Notes: a model not told the origin generated them from the sequence alone. DNA of 64,000 nt from Herbaspirillum rubrisubalbicans (GCF_003719195.1 NZ_CP024996.1:2852001-2916000); one strand, 5' to 3'; counted from the stretch's first letter, positions 27,668 through 37,566 are shown. A program made the numbers and translations.

Positions 27668-28852
27668 CTATCGGGGAATGACTTCGAAAGCCAATAGCTG
27701 CGTGACCTGTGAGGCGCTGAAATTGTTATCCGATACGAAAACTAGACTCTCGTGGCCATTGGCCAATCGCGGCCCCCAGGACATGCCCTCCAGATTGTCG
27801 ATGTGCGGCAGCGGCAAGGTATCGAAGTCGAGGATCAGCCGCTTGCTGGCTGGCCTGACGCAGCACTGGCCGGCCAGTGCAGGTATGTTCGCTATATCAG
27901 TTGCCTGGCTGATATCCATCTCGTAGAGCCGGATATGAAAACGAAAAACGCCATCGCTACCCTGCACCCCTGAGCGCTCCAGTGCCAGCAGATGATGCTC
28001 ATCGACTGCCAGCAGTTCAGACAGGCCGTTGTCGGCATAGCGGCCACCTGGTGCATGTGCAATCGCGTCCAGGTGATAGGCATATTGCGCAATCATCGTG
28101 CCGTCACGCCGATAGTGCGTGATACGAGCCAATGCGCCGTGTTCGAGCGTAGGTACTTCACCATCCTGGTAGAGCGGTGCCTCCATCCCCAGCCATAGCG
28201 TCTGGCCGTCGCGAGAAAAGGACAGACCTTCGAAGGAAAGATTGTCGCGCGGTCCAAGTGACACGTCCGGGTGCACCTTGAACAGGGGGCCTACCGGAAA
28301 CTGCGACAGGAATCTGCCGTCCCGGTCGGCTCGCCTGACGAAGGGAGACATGTTTTTCGGACGGTTGCCTTCGCTGCTGTACCAGACACTGCCGTCGACC
28401 GGATCAATCCTTATCGATTCCAGGTCTGGAATGTCGCCGCCCCGAACCGACGCCTCTTGGGCATTCGGATAAAGGCTGCCATCCGCTTGTCTCAGCAACG
28501 TCACTGCACTGACCTGCAGTGCGTGAAATCCGTGCAAGTCAAAGCGCAATTTCAGGGAGTAGAAGCGCGCCGGGCTGACATCGGAACGATCATCGCTTTC
28601 CGCGACCCAGGTGTCCGATTGCCGATCATAGTCGATGCCGGACAAGCCACCGATCACCGTCCCCATGAAAGGAGCATTAAGCGCAATGCGCTGCTCGCCA
28701 AGCAGGCGCAGGCTGGCAACAAGAGGCGCCGATGGAGTGTCATGGCCATCGCTCACGGCACAGCCGGCCAACGAGAAGACCATGAGCCAGACCAGCCACG
28801 TCGAACGCGGACGCGAACGAATCAGAAAAACACGAAACGCTAGGAAGCACAT
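27668..28852 (-). CDS. Esterase-like phytase-family lipoprotein
   Basis: A 394-residue beta-propeller protein of the esterase-like activity of phytase group. It shows VIGGLSGIDYD near residue 67, DLESIRIDP, NLSFEGLSFSRDGQTLW and NLEGMSWGPRL near the end. A lipobox-like FSLAGCAV (about residues 26-33) after a basic N-terminus suggests an anchored lipoprotein, so the true start may be internal. Possibly a phosphoesterase acting in the periplasm. Not obviously in an operon. Confidence 0.82.
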   Translation of the reverse strand: MCFLAFRVFLIRSRPRSTWLVWLMVFSLAGCAVSDGHDTPSAPLVASLRLLGEQRIALNAPFMGTVIGGLSGIDYDRQSDTWVAESDDRSDVSPARFYSLKLRFDLHGFHALQVSAVTLLRQADGSLYPNAQEASVRGGDIPDLESIRIDPVDGSVWYSSEGNRPKNMSPFVRRADRDGRFLSQFPVGPLFKVHPDVSLGPRDNLSFEGLSFSRDGQTLWLGMEAPLYQDGEVPTLEHGALARITHYRRDGTMIAQYAYHLDAIAHAPGGRYADNGLSELLAVDEHHLLALERSGVQGSDGVFRFHIRLYEMDISQATDIANIPALAGQCCVRPASKRLILDFDTLPLPHIDNLEGMSWGPRLANGHESLVFVSDNNFSASQVTQLLAFEVIPR

Positions 28853-28904
28853 GGATAGAAAAAGTTAGATTTCTGCTGCTGGCCCGATAACGATCAAGCT
28901 GCAA

Positions 28905-29813
28905 TTATGGGAGGCCGGATATTTTATCGAATACCAGACCGAGCAAGCGATCGTTGTCGACGGTGGTAGCGGCCCGGATGGTGGTGTCGCAAGTCACTTG
29001 TCCCTCAAGGTGTGCCAGCGTATAGCCCTCCGTGAAGCCGGGGCGCCAGTCGACTTCAATACTGCACGCCTGATCGGTAAAGAGCGTGGGCCGCAACAGA
29101 CCGGCTACCGGACAGACATCGTGCAGCAGTGGATCCAGGGCGGCATAGGCTCTGAGCATGGCGGCAGCGGCTTGTCCGCAGCGATTGGTCAGCCCCCCTA
29201 TCTTGTCCAGCCACGCCGAGCTCATGAGCGCCTGATGCGTCACATCCAGAGGATACAAATGGATGGCAGCGCCGCTGCGCATGACCACGTCTGCTGCGAG
29301 CGGATCGACATAGAAATTGAATTCGGCAGCCGGCGTGATGTTGCCAGGTACCCGCAAGGCGCCGCCCATAACGGAAAGCTGCCGCACCCGTCGCAAGGTA
29401 CCCGGCACCAACAATTCGGCCAGCGCCAGATTGGTCAGGGGGCCCATTGCCACCAGATCGATACTGCCTGCTGGCGCCTCCCTTAGATGGCGCACCAGCG
29501 CCAGTGCGCTGGGTTCATTGTCGATGGCACCAGGCCTGCCCGGCAGCACGCCTCCTAGCCCGTCTTCACCATGCACCAGGTTGCAGCGCGCAGGGTGCCC
29601 ACTCAAGGGGCGCTCGGCGCCGGCATGAACCGCAAGGTTGGGACGGCCGGCCAGATCCATCAGCTTGCGAGCATTGCCGGCAGTGATGGCGGCCGGCCGG
29701 TTGCCCGCCGTAGTGGTGACGGCCAACAGCGTCAGTTCGACGCTGCCGGCGGCCAGGAACAAGGCCAGCGCATCGTCGATACCTGGATCGCAGTCGATGA
29801 TGACAAATCTCAT
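28905..29813 (-). CDS. Nucleoside hydrolase (inosine/uridine-preferring type)
   Basis: A 302-residue Ca-dependent nucleoside N-ribohydrolase. The N-terminal calcium motif IDCDPGIDDALAL is intact; VTTTAGN, VAMGPLTNLALAL-like, VMGGAL and EFNFYVDPLAA follow as in the family. It splits a ribonucleoside into base and ribose. Start ATG at 29813 overlaps the stop of the PfkB kinase gene by 4 bases. Last gene of the transport and catabolism operon. Confidence 0.92.
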   Translation of the reverse strand: MRFVIIDCDPGIDDALALFLAAGSVELTLLAVTTTAGNRPAAITAGNARKLMDLAGRPNLAVHAGAERPLSGHPARCNLVHGEDGLGGVLPGRPGAIDNEPSALALVRHLREAPAGSIDLVAMGPLTNLALAELLVPGTLRRVRQLSVMGGALRVPGNITPAAEFNFYVDPLAADVVMRSGAAIHLYPLDVTHQALMSSAWLDKIGGLTNRCGQAAAAMLRAYAALDPLLHDVCPVAGLLRPTLFTDQACSIEVDWRPGFTEGYTLAHLEGQVTCDTTIRAATTVDNDRLLGLVFDKISGLP

Positions 29814-30745
29814 GAAGCAGCTCCTGCGTAAGGAGACGAGGCCAGAATGGCAGCCACGCTTCCCTGATCGGGTAAGCCCTGGCGTGCCCCGAGCGCGCTG
29901 ACTGCGCAACTAGCGGCGGCACATGCAAAACGCAGCGCCAACGACAAGGGCTGGCCTTTCAGGCGCGTGCTCAGGTAGGCGGCGTTGAAGCAGTCGCCGG
30001 CGCCAGTGGTATCGACCACCTGTACGGGGAAGGCTGCATGTCTGGCCGAACTGGTACGTGCCGCGCCGATGGCGCCGCCCTCCCCCATGGTCACGATAAT
30101 TTCCGAGGGCCCCAGGCGAAGTGCTTCAGTCAGCACCTGAGGAGACGGGGCCGTGCCGGTCGCCTTGCAAAAACCCGCCTCATTGAAAAACACGATGTCT
30201 GCCAGCGAGGCTCGGCGCCACATCTCGGTAGCGTTGGGCGCTACGGCTGCTTCCAGATCGATGGCCACGAGTGTGCCTGCGGCATGGGCCAGACGACTGA
30301 CCATCTCCAGCTCTGCAAGATCGTAGGGCATGGCATAGACCAGACGCGACTGGCTCACGGCCGTTTTCAACGCTTCTTCATCCGGCGCCACGGCCGGCAT
30401 AGGCATGTAGATGATGGACTTCTCACCGGAAGGGGCCAGGATCGCGACAGCCGACGCCGAAGCTGCCTGCGGCTGCACACTGAGCCAGTGGGTGGCTACG
30501 CCATGCTCCACCAGGGAGTCTCGCAGCAGGCGCGCATTGGGATCATCGCCAACGCGCCCGAATTGCGCGCAACGCATTCCCAGCCGGCTCGCTGCGCAGG
30601 CAACATTGGCCGTAGTCCCGCCGGGCATGATGCCCAGCCATTGTCCTAGCGTTTTTCCGCCTGGTGGCGGCAGCAGCGCAGCGCGCAGCATGAGGTCGGC
30701 CACCGGGTCGCCTAGCGTCAGTATGTCGTACGGGCGCGAGGTCAT
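29810..30745 (-). CDS. PfkB-family sugar/nucleoside kinase
   Basis: A 311-residue ribokinase-fold kinase. The GGTTANVACAASRLG motif near residue 40 and the ATP/anion-hole motif VDTTGAGDCFNAAYL near residue 250 with the catalytic Asp are intact. Either it phosphorylates ribose set free by the hydrolase or acts on a nucleoside directly. It overlaps its neighbours on both sides by 4 bases. Confidence 0.9.
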   Translation of the reverse strand: MTSRPYDILTLGDPVADLMLRAALLPPPGGKTLGQWLGIMPGGTTANVACAASRLGMRCAQFGRVGDDPNARLLRDSLVEHGVATHWLSVQPQAASASAVAILAPSGEKSIIYMPMPAVAPDEEALKTAVSQSRLVYAMPYDLAELEMVSRLAHAAGTLVAIDLEAAVAPNATEMWRRASLADIVFFNEAGFCKATGTAPSPQVLTEALRLGPSEIIVTMGEGGAIGAARTSSARHAAFPVQVVDTTGAGDCFNAAYLSTRLKGQPLSLALRFACAAASCAVSALGARQGLPDQGSVAAILASSPYAGAAS

Positions 30746-31839
30746 GGTTCTTCCCGTGCAGACGCGACGCCCTGCCTTGTTCGCACCATATTGCCCATGG
30801 CGAGCAGGCAAAGACCATCAGCGATCTGGTGAAGGTCGAAGTCGTGATGGTTGACCTCCAAGAATTCAACGAGGAGATCGTCCGGCAACGCAGCTGTTCC
30901 ACGCAAGGCACCCACGATGGCACCGGCCATGGTAGCAATGGAATCCGTATCATTCCCGATCGAGGAGCACAGCGCGATGGTCCGCAGCGGATCGCCTTGC
31001 GCGTAATGCACCACCCCCAGTGCCGCTGGTACGGACTCGGCCGCCAGCACGGAATTGCCGACCTTCTTTTCCATGTTCACCAGAAACTCCCGGTCATTGC
31101 GCGACTCTGCGGCGATGCTCAAGGCCATCTCCAGTCTGGCCAGGTAATTCGGTCCAGCTACGGAGCGCGCGTGCTGGCTGGCCATTCGCTCACCCAGGCG
31201 ACCGCCGTGGGTGGCCGCCGCCAGCACCTGCTGCAAGTCCTTGCTGACCAAGGCCTGTGCCGTGGCTGCGCTGATCGAGCAGGCGGCGGAGATGGCCACA
31301 TCCGTGTCATGCGATGGCAGGCAGGTGACCAGCGCTTGTTCGCAGGCGGCCGGCAGATCGCCAGGATGAATCAGCCCGGCGGGCGCCACCCGCATGGCGG
31401 CGCCATTGGTGATGCCGATGGTAGTCATCTTGCGGCGCGAGCGGCCAATGATGCCGACATCATTCGCATCGCTCCCCTCTTGCAAGGCCTTGACCATCAG
31501 TGCGGTACTCGGTCCCATGAAGCCGGCCTTGGGGCTGGTGCTGGCCCAATCCAGCAGGCAGGCGACCCAGCCATCATGGTCGAGCTGGCCGCCAGCGGCG
31601 ATCAGGGCTCGTGCCAGGTAGTACATTTGGCTGGCGTCATCGGTGATCTCCGCGCGTTTGCCTGCATTGGCACCGGCAAAGGTGTCCTCGGGGGGCGTGC
31701 CGAAGCAGGTAACCAATCCGCCGTGACGCTCGGCGATCTCGTCGATGCTCCATTGTTCGGTCTGGGCGCCGAGGGCGTCTCCCATGCCGGCCAAGGCCAG
31801 CGAGGCGAAGATTCGATCCCTCAAGATAATGCTGCTCAC
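30742..31839 (-). CDS. ADP-ribosylglycohydrolase (DraG/ARH)-family protein
   Basis: A 365-residue protein of the ARH/DraG fold with both metal-binding motifs intact: GMGDALGAQ and EITDDASQMYYLA near the N-terminus, SSIGNDTDSIATMAGAIVGA near residue 295. The start is a GTG at 31839 with AGGAGAAG ahead. DraG reactivates ADP-ribosylated NifH, but this gene is in a nucleoside uptake operon, so an N-glycosidic bond in an imported compound is the likelier target. It lies 31 bases after the second permease gene. Confidence 0.88.
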   Translation of the reverse strand: MSSIILRDRIFASLALAGMGDALGAQTEQWSIDEIAERHGGLVTCFGTPPEDTFAGANAGKRAEITDDASQMYYLARALIAAGGQLDHDGWVACLLDWASTSPKAGFMGPSTALMVKALQEGSDANDVGIIGRSRRKMTTIGITNGAAMRVAPAGLIHPGDLPAACEQALVTCLPSHDTDVAISAACSISAATAQALVSKDLQQVLAAATHGGRLGERMASQHARSVAGPNYLARLEMALSIAAESRNDREFLVNMEKKVGNSVLAAESVPAALGVVHYAQGDPLRTIALCSSIGNDTDSIATMAGAIVGALRGTAALPDDLLVEFLEVNHHDFDLHQIADGLCLLAMGNMVRTRQGVASAREEP

Positions 31840-31870
31840 ATGCTTCTCCTGTAATGCGAAGGGGTATTGC

Positions 31871-32842
31871 CTAGGTTGATCTGCGCGTTCTGCCTCGCTT
31901 GCGTGTGCCCGCGGCGACCAGCGCCAGCAGAGTCACCGCAGGAGGCAGCATGTACAGCAGTTGTGGCGCCATGCCCGCCGCACCGAGCCGGGTAGAAAGG
32001 ACGGCGCTGGCGCCGAAGAGCAAGGACGCCACCACCGTGCCAGTGAGGCTGCGGGCGCCGACGAAGACCGCCGCCAGCGCGAGGAATCCTCGTCCGGCGG
32101 TCATATCGGCCTGGAACAGGCTAAGGTAGCCCATACTCAGGTAAACCCCACCCAGGCCGGCCAGCAGCCCCGACAGCAGTAGCGCCAGATAGCGCATTCG
32201 CTTGACCGGAATTCCGGCTTCGGCAGCGGCCTGGGGATGTTCGCCCGATGCACACAGCCACACGCCAGTGCGGGTGTGATGCAGCAGCAGGCGCAGCACG
32301 GGAATGGCGAGCAAGGCCGTCCACAGCAGCAGGTGATGGCCGCGCCCGTGTTCGCCATTGAGTAGCAGGTCCAACTGTGGCCACGACTGCAGGCCGGGCA
32401 GATGCAGGGCCGGCAGTACCGGGGTATCGAGACCGGCGGTGGAGCCCTTGTCTCCGACCAAGGTCGACAACAGAAACACCGTCAGGCCTGCGGCCAGCAC
32501 ATTGAGGGCGATACCGGCCACGATCAGATCAGCGCCCCATTCCAGGTGAAACACCGCCAGCAGCAGCGCCAGCAACATGGCAGCCAGCACCCCGGCCAGA
32601 GCCCCCAGCCAAGCGTGCCAAACCGGGGGCAGGCCAGGCAGGCAATACGCGGCCAGGACCGAGCCCATCACGGCAAAGAAGGCCGCCACCAGCATCAGTC
32701 CTTCCAGACCGACGTTGATGCAACCCGCCAGGTCCGATAGCAGCCCGCCCAGGGCTGTTAGCAAAATGGGCGTGCTGGCGCGTAGCACCGCCGGCAACAA
32801 TGCCACGGCGGCCATGCTCCAGGCCCAGGATTCATGCCCCAT
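31871..32842 (-). CDS. ABC transporter permease, BMP/nucleoside type (second)
   Basis: A 323-residue membrane protein of the branched permease family partnered with BMP-type binding proteins (YufQ-like). Several hydrophobic helices, and the loop LTALGGLLSDLAGCINVGLEGLM near the N-terminus, typical of this group. AGGAGGTC precedes the ATG. It overlaps the first permease gene by 11 bases. Forms the inner-membrane channel with its partner. Confidence 0.92.
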   Translation of the reverse strand: MGHESWAWSMAAVALLPAVLRASTPILLTALGGLLSDLAGCINVGLEGLMLVAAFFAVMGSVLAAYCLPGLPPVWHAWLGALAGVLAAMLLALLLAVFHLEWGADLIVAGIALNVLAAGLTVFLLSTLVGDKGSTAGLDTPVLPALHLPGLQSWPQLDLLLNGEHGRGHHLLLWTALLAIPVLRLLLHHTRTGVWLCASGEHPQAAAEAGIPVKRMRYLALLLSGLLAGLGGVYLSMGYLSLFQADMTAGRGFLALAAVFVGARSLTGTVVASLLFGASAVLSTRLGAAGMAPQLLYMLPPAVTLLALVAAGTRKRGRTRRST

Positions 32843-33977
32843 GTCGACCTCCTGCCCCCCCGCGTGCGCGCCAGCGCAGCCAGGCCGCTGCCAGGGCCGG
32901 CTGGATGCGCTCGGCCACCAGGAATAGAATCACCAGTGCCTGAATTACCAGCACCACTTCGCGCGAGACGTCCGTACTGCGCTCCATGGCCAGCGCCCCG
33001 GTGCGCAGATATGCATACATCAGCGCCGCCCAAGGCACTGCGCGCGGCTCGCAGCGGGCCAGCAACGCCACCAGCAGCCCTTCATAACCAAGCCCGGTGG
33101 GTAGGTCGACTGGCAGGCGCTTGAGCAAGCCATGGCTGACATGCATTCCGGCCAGTGCGGCCAGCACACCGCCCAATCCCATCGACAGCCATACTGTGCG
33201 CTGTACCGGCAGGCCGGCTTGCAAGGCAAACGCGGGCGCTTGTCCGACCACCCGAATCTCGTAACCTAGCGTGGTGCGCATGAGCAGCAGCCAGGTACCC
33301 CAGACCAGTAACGGCAAGGCCAGCAGCATCACCGTCACGTTGGTATGGACCAGCAGCACCGGCAGCTGCAGCGATGTGGGTAGGAAAGGCGTGACGATGA
33401 AGCCGCCGCTCGGATCACGCAGCCAGCCGCTGACCAGCCAGCGATAGGCTTGTACCGCCACGATATTGAGCATCAAGGTGCTGACGATCTCGTTGGCTTG
33501 GAAGCGGGTCTTGAGCAGTCCAGGTAAGGATCCCCATAGGAATCCGGTGACACAGGCTGCCATCAGCGATAGCGGCAGGACCACGAACCACGGCCCAGGC
33601 AGATACAGGCTTACCACGGTAGCAGCCAGCGCCCCCAGGAACAGTTGTCCATCGGCGCCCAGCGAAAATTGCTTGGCGCGAAAAGGAATGAGCACGGCCA
33701 GACCCAGCAGGCTGAGCGTGATGGTATCTTCGATCACTGCGCCGAAACGTACCAGGCGGCTCAGTTGCCAGCCCTCGCCAGCACTCCAATGCAAGCGTGG
33801 CAAGGCTCCCGTAAGCAGGATCAGGAACGCACGCAATGGCTCGGTGCTCACCGCGCACATGATCAGGAAGCCACACGACAGGCCGGCTGCCAGCGCCACC
33901 GGCAGCCGCAGGCGCCGGGCCAAGGCTTGCTGCCATTGCAGACGCTGCTGCAATGGCAAGGCGGTCGGTTGGTTCAT
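32832..33977 (-). CDS. ABC transporter permease, BMP/nucleoside type (first)
   Basis: A 381-residue permease (YufP-like) with about nine hydrophobic helices and the characteristic LLGLAVLIPFRAKQFSLGADGQLFLGA segment near residue 95. It overlaps the ATPase gene by 4 bases and the second permease gene by 11. Part of the nucleoside importer. Confidence 0.92.
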   Translation of the reverse strand: MNQPTALPLQQRLQWQQALARRLRLPVALAAGLSCGFLIMCAVSTEPLRAFLILLTGALPRLHWSAGEGWQLSRLVRFGAVIEDTITLSLLGLAVLIPFRAKQFSLGADGQLFLGALAATVVSLYLPGPWFVVLPLSLMAACVTGFLWGSLPGLLKTRFQANEIVSTLMLNIVAVQAYRWLVSGWLRDPSGGFIVTPFLPTSLQLPVLLVHTNVTVMLLALPLLVWGTWLLLMRTTLGYEIRVVGQAPAFALQAGLPVQRTVWLSMGLGGVLAALAGMHVSHGLLKRLPVDLPTGLGYEGLLVALLARCEPRAVPWAALMYAYLRTGALAMERSTDVSREVVLVIQALVILFLVAERIQPALAAAWLRWRARGGAGGRHGA

Positions 33978-35569
33978 GCGGAGACTCCGGTGACAGTGGC
34001 AGCGCTACCTAGCAAGGCGGCAGCATTTTGCTCGCACCGCGCACCGGTCAGATAGGGGCCCAGGACATCGGCCCCCAGTCCGGCTGCATCGAAGTGCGCC
34101 ACCAGGGCGCCATCGGCCATCACCGCAACGCGGTTCGACAGGGACAACAATTCATCCAGGTCTGCGGAGATCAGCAGGATCGCCGCGCCTTGCTCGCACA
34201 AGGCCAGCAACTGGTCATGCAAGGCACGTGCGGCACCGATATCGACGCCGCGCGTGGGTTGGCTGGCGATCAGCAGACGGGGCCCTGCCGCCACTTCTCG
34301 GCCCAGTACCAGCTTTTGCATGTTGCCTCCAGAGAGCGCTCCGATCAGGGTTGCCGGCGAGGGCGCGACTATGCCACAGCGCTGCATGAGTTCGGTGGCG
34401 GCACGGCCAATGGCGGTACTATCGAGCCAGCCGTAACGCGAGAACGGCGCCTTGTGATAAGTGACGGCGATGAAGTTGTCGGCGATGCTCATTTCTGCGG
34501 CCACGCCGTCGTGCATTCTGTCTTCAGCGATGTAGGCCACGCCGCAGGCGCGCACTTGGCGCACGCTCAGGCCGGTGAAGCGCAGACCCTGCAGTCGCCC
34601 TTCCCCCCTGCTGGCTGCCTGCAGGCCCAACAACACGCGCGCCAGCACGTCCTGTCCATTGCCCTCAACACCGGCAATGCCGAGAATTTCTCCGGCCGCG
34701 ATGTCCAGCGACAGCGACCGCAAGGCCAGGCGTCCATCCCCATGCCGCGCCTCCAGATCACGGACTTCGAGCAGCGGGCACGTCGCCCGTTTGCGATTGC
34801 GTGCCGGCATAGGCGGGGGCGCCGTGCTGACGATCATGCTGCCTAGCTCTGTCTCGGAAAAGTCGCGCACCAGGCCGCTGCCGCTGACGCGCCCCTTGCG
34901 CAATACCGTAAAGCGGTCAGCTACATCACGTATCTCTTTGAGCTTGTGGCTGATCAGCACCACCGTGAGCCCTTGTGCGACCATGCCGCGCAGCACCTGG
35001 AACAAGGTCATTGCTTCCTGCGCCGAAAGCACTGCCGAAGGTTCGTCCAGCAGCAGAACCCGAGCACCGCGATACAACGCCTTGAGAATTCCGACGCGCT
35101 GCTGCACCCCGACCGGCAGGTCGCGCACACGCACCAGCGGGTCCACGTCCAGTCCGAACCGCTGCACCAGAGACTGAACGCGCTGCAGCGCCGCCTTGCG
35201 GTCAATACGCCACCCGCGGCGCGGTTCTGCACCCAGCACGATGTTGTCTGTCACGCTGAAGGAAGGCAGCAAATGCAGATGCTGGGGCACCAGGCCAATA
35301 CCGGCCGCTATGGCGTGCGCAGGGTCGGGCAGCACCCGTGGCTGGCCATCCAGCCAGATGTTGCCGCAGCTGGGTTGTTCCAAGCCATAGAGCATCTTCA
35401 TCACGGTCGACTTGCCGGCACCGTTCTCGCCCAGGATGGCGTGGATCTCTCCTGCTCGGATGGACAGGTTCACGTTGTCATTGGCCAACGTGCCATTGGG
35501 ATAGAGTTTGGAGACATCGCGCAGCTCCAGCAGTGCTCCTGGCGTACCCATCACAGCTTTAGCGCTCAT
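33974..35569 (-). CDS. ABC transporter ATPase, duplicated, nucleoside type
   Basis: A 531-residue protein with two ABC cassettes, as in RbsA/YufO. The first has Walker A GENGAGKST near residue 48; the second is degenerate (GVEGNGQDVLAR) but keeps the signature LSGGNMQKLVLGRE near residue 420. This asymmetry is normal for the family. It overlaps the binding-protein gene and the permease gene by 4 bases each. Confidence 0.95.
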   Translation of the reverse strand: MSAKAVMGTPGALLELRDVSKLYPNGTLANDNVNLSIRAGEIHAILGENGAGKSTVMKMLYGLEQPSCGNIWLDGQPRVLPDPAHAIAAGIGLVPQHLHLLPSFSVTDNIVLGAEPRRGWRIDRKAALQRVQSLVQRFGLDVDPLVRVRDLPVGVQQRVGILKALYRGARVLLLDEPSAVLSAQEAMTLFQVLRGMVAQGLTVVLISHKLKEIRDVADRFTVLRKGRVSGSGLVRDFSETELGSMIVSTAPPPMPARNRKRATCPLLEVRDLEARHGDGRLALRSLSLDIAAGEILGIAGVEGNGQDVLARVLLGLQAASRGEGRLQGLRFTGLSVRQVRACGVAYIAEDRMHDGVAAEMSIADNFIAVTYHKAPFSRYGWLDSTAIGRAATELMQRCGIVAPSPATLIGALSGGNMQKLVLGREVAAGPRLLIASQPTRGVDIGAARALHDQLLALCEQGAAILLISADLDELLSLSNRVAVMADGALVAHFDAAGLGADVLGPYLTGARCEQNAAALLGSAATVTGVSA

Positions 35570-36678
35570 CCCCGCGCCTCCGCAGATGCGGAGGCGAAGC
35601 CGCTGGGCAGTCGCACGCGACCGCTGACCAGATCCGCGCGCACGGCATCAAGACGTTGTCGCAGCGGCACCGGCAGGCGATCCAGCACCTCCGAATGCGG
35701 TGCCATGCCGATGCCTCCCTCGGCCAGACCGAGCGAATCGGCGCGGCCATAGGGCAGTTGCTGCCGCAGCGCCAGGGTCAAGGCCTGCACGATAGCGACA
35801 TCCACGTTCTTCAGCACGGAGGTGATGATGGCCGCAGCGCGCTGGGGATTGCTGTGACGATACATCTCATATTGATCAAGGTCCACGCCGACGGTATAAC
35901 GGTGCGCCTCGCTGGCCGCTTCAGTCACGCCCTGCCCGGTTGCACCGGCGGCCTGGAAAATGACACCAGCGCCCGCAGCGATCTGGGCATTTGCAATATC
36001 CTTGCCGGCTGCAGGATCGGAAAAGCCATTGGCATACTGCACCGCCATCCGCACCGACGGATTGGCTGCGCGGGCTCCGGCGCCGAAACCCAGCAGGTAA
36101 TCATCAATGACCGGTAACTGCATCCCGCCCACCAGGCCCAGTCCGGCGTTGGGCGGCACGCCCGGCAGCAAGTGCGCCTGTAGCAGCATGGCGGCCAGGT
36201 AGCCAGCCAGATAGGCGCCCTCATTCTGACGGAACAGGATGGAATGCACATTGCCGCAGGCACAGTGGGCATAGTCGACGGTGGCATCGAACATCACGAA
36301 GCGCGTGCGTGGAAACTCCGCGGCGAGTCGCTGCACATAAGGCACCATGGTGTAGGTCCCGGCCAGCACGATATCGTAGTCACCACTATCGGCCAGATCG
36401 CTGAGGCCTGACTCCCACCGTGTCGGGTCGTTACCCCCCTCGACCACGCGCACGCTGACCGGTAGTTCATGGCCGGCGCGCCGCATTCCCCTGGCCGCAG
36501 AATCGAAGAAGGACTTGTCCCCCAACGTGCCATTGATGAACAGGACCGCACGTAACTGCGTCTTGCCATTGGCCTTGATTGCCAGCCGATCGGACCAGTG
36601 CGCCAGCAGCGACAGCAGGGCCAACAGGATCAGCGTCCAGGCGAGACGAGGCAACAGGTAGCGGAAGATGGCATTCAT
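35566..36678 (-). CDS. BMP-family substrate-binding protein
   Basis: A 370-residue periplasmic binding protein of the basic-membrane-protein (PnrA/Med) family that usually binds purine or pyrimidine nucleosides. AVLFINGTLGDKSFFDSAARG, FVMFDATVDYAHC, YLAGYLAAMLL and GVIFQAAGATGQGV match the family ligand-cleft segments. The N-terminal hydrophobic helix (about 10-28) has no lipobox cysteine, so it is a signal peptide or anchor rather than a lipoprotein. Starts 20 bases after the GntR gene. Confidence 0.9.
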   Translation of the reverse strand: MNAIFRYLLPRLAWTLILLALLSLLAHWSDRLAIKANGKTQLRAVLFINGTLGDKSFFDSAARGMRRAGHELPVSVRVVEGGNDPTRWESGLSDLADSGDYDIVLAGTYTMVPYVQRLAAEFPRTRFVMFDATVDYAHCACGNVHSILFRQNEGAYLAGYLAAMLLQAHLLPGVPPNAGLGLVGGMQLPVIDDYLLGFGAGARAANPSVRMAVQYANGFSDPAAGKDIANAQIAAGAGVIFQAAGATGQGVTEAASEAHRYTVGVDLDQYEMYRHSNPQRAAAIITSVLKNVDVAIVQALTLALRQQLPYGRADSLGLAEGGIGMAPHSEVLDRLPVPLRQRLDAVRADLVSGRVRLPSGFASASAEARG

Positions 36679-36698
36679 CGGCTCAGACAGAGGGAAGT

Positions 36699-37454
36699 TC
36701 AGCGGGTGCCGTCACTGTGACGGGCGATGCGTGTGCGGTAACGGTAACTGGACACGTACTTCATCAGGCAATACTCGATAGGCTGGCGGCGGTCGGACAA
36801 GGTGATACGCTCGCAGATGAGCAGAGGCGCTGCCACCGGCACATCCAGCCACTGCGCATCATCGGCATCGGCAGCCCCGGCGCAGAGATTTTCCACGGCC
36901 TCGGCTGGGTCGAACCCGTACTGAGCCGTCAGCAGCTTGTAGAGCGAACCACTACGCTCGATCTGGCTGCGTGTCAGGCGCGATCCACGCGGCAAGACCA
37001 GATGCGCGTCATGCACGCCGACCGGTGCATCATCGATCAGACGCACCCGCCGTACCCGTACCAGCGGCGTGCCGGACTCGATGTTGAGCAGGGTGGCAAT
37101 GGCCATGCTAGCGCCCACGTTTTCGATGCTGATGATGCGCTGGCCCGGTACGCCCCCGCGATTGCCGGTATCTTGCGAGAAACTGTCGATGAAGCGCGTG
37201 GTACCTCGCACGATGGCCGGCGAGACAAAGGTGCCACGACCGTGGTCGCTGTAGATGATGCCGCGCTCTTCCATATAGCGCAGCGCCTTGCGCACCGTGT
37301 CCCGACTGACTTCGTAATGTTCCGCCAGCTCCCTCTCGGGCGGCAGTGCCTGGTTGTCGGTAAAAAGGCCGCGGTCGATCGTGTCGCGGATAATGTCGGC
37401 CAGCCAGCGGTAACGCGGTAACTGGGCTTCGCTTTGGGGGAGGTCTTTTTTCAT
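36699..37454 (-). CDS. GntR-family (HutC/UTRA) transcription regulator
   Basis: A 251-residue repressor-type regulator. The winged-helix with LPPERELAEHYEVSRDTVRKALRYMEERG spans about residues 38-66, and a UTRA effector domain from about residue 90 (VRRVRLIDDAPVGVHDAHL) probably senses the imported nucleoside. The palindrome TGGTACGTACCA lies 17 bases before its start and recurs before other genes of the block, suggesting autoregulation and control of the whole system. Confidence 0.93.
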   Translation of the reverse strand: MKKDLPQSEAQLPRYRWLADIIRDTIDRGLFTDNQALPPERELAEHYEVSRDTVRKALRYMEERGIIYSDHGRGTFVSPAIVRGTTRFIDSFSQDTGNRGGVPGQRIISIENVGASMAIATLLNIESGTPLVRVRRVRLIDDAPVGVHDAHLVLPRGSRLTRSQIERSGSLYKLLTAQYGFDPAEAVENLCAGAADADDAQWLDVPVAAPLLICERITLSDRRQPIEYCLMKYVSSYRYRTRIARHSDGTR

Positions 37455-37470
37455 GGCGGCAATCTTACAT

Positions 37471-37482
37471 TGGTACGTACCA
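37471..37482. promoter_or_regulatory. GntR operator upstream of gntR
   Basis: Perfect 12-bp palindrome TGGTACGTACCA. A GntR-type spacing and position directly before the regulator gene support an autoregulatory operator. Confidence 0.75.
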
Positions 37483-37566
37483 GTTGTAAATCATAAGGCG
37501 CGTGCCAATGCAGCACCGGCCAGCGTGCGTGAGGTGAGCCGTCCGGCACCCACCTGCCCTGTTCGC

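Noticed and set aside
30742..31839. Reading this gene as the true DraG that reactivates NifH
   Set aside because: No draT is seen, and operon partners are nucleoside transport and catabolic genes; kept as ARH-family only.
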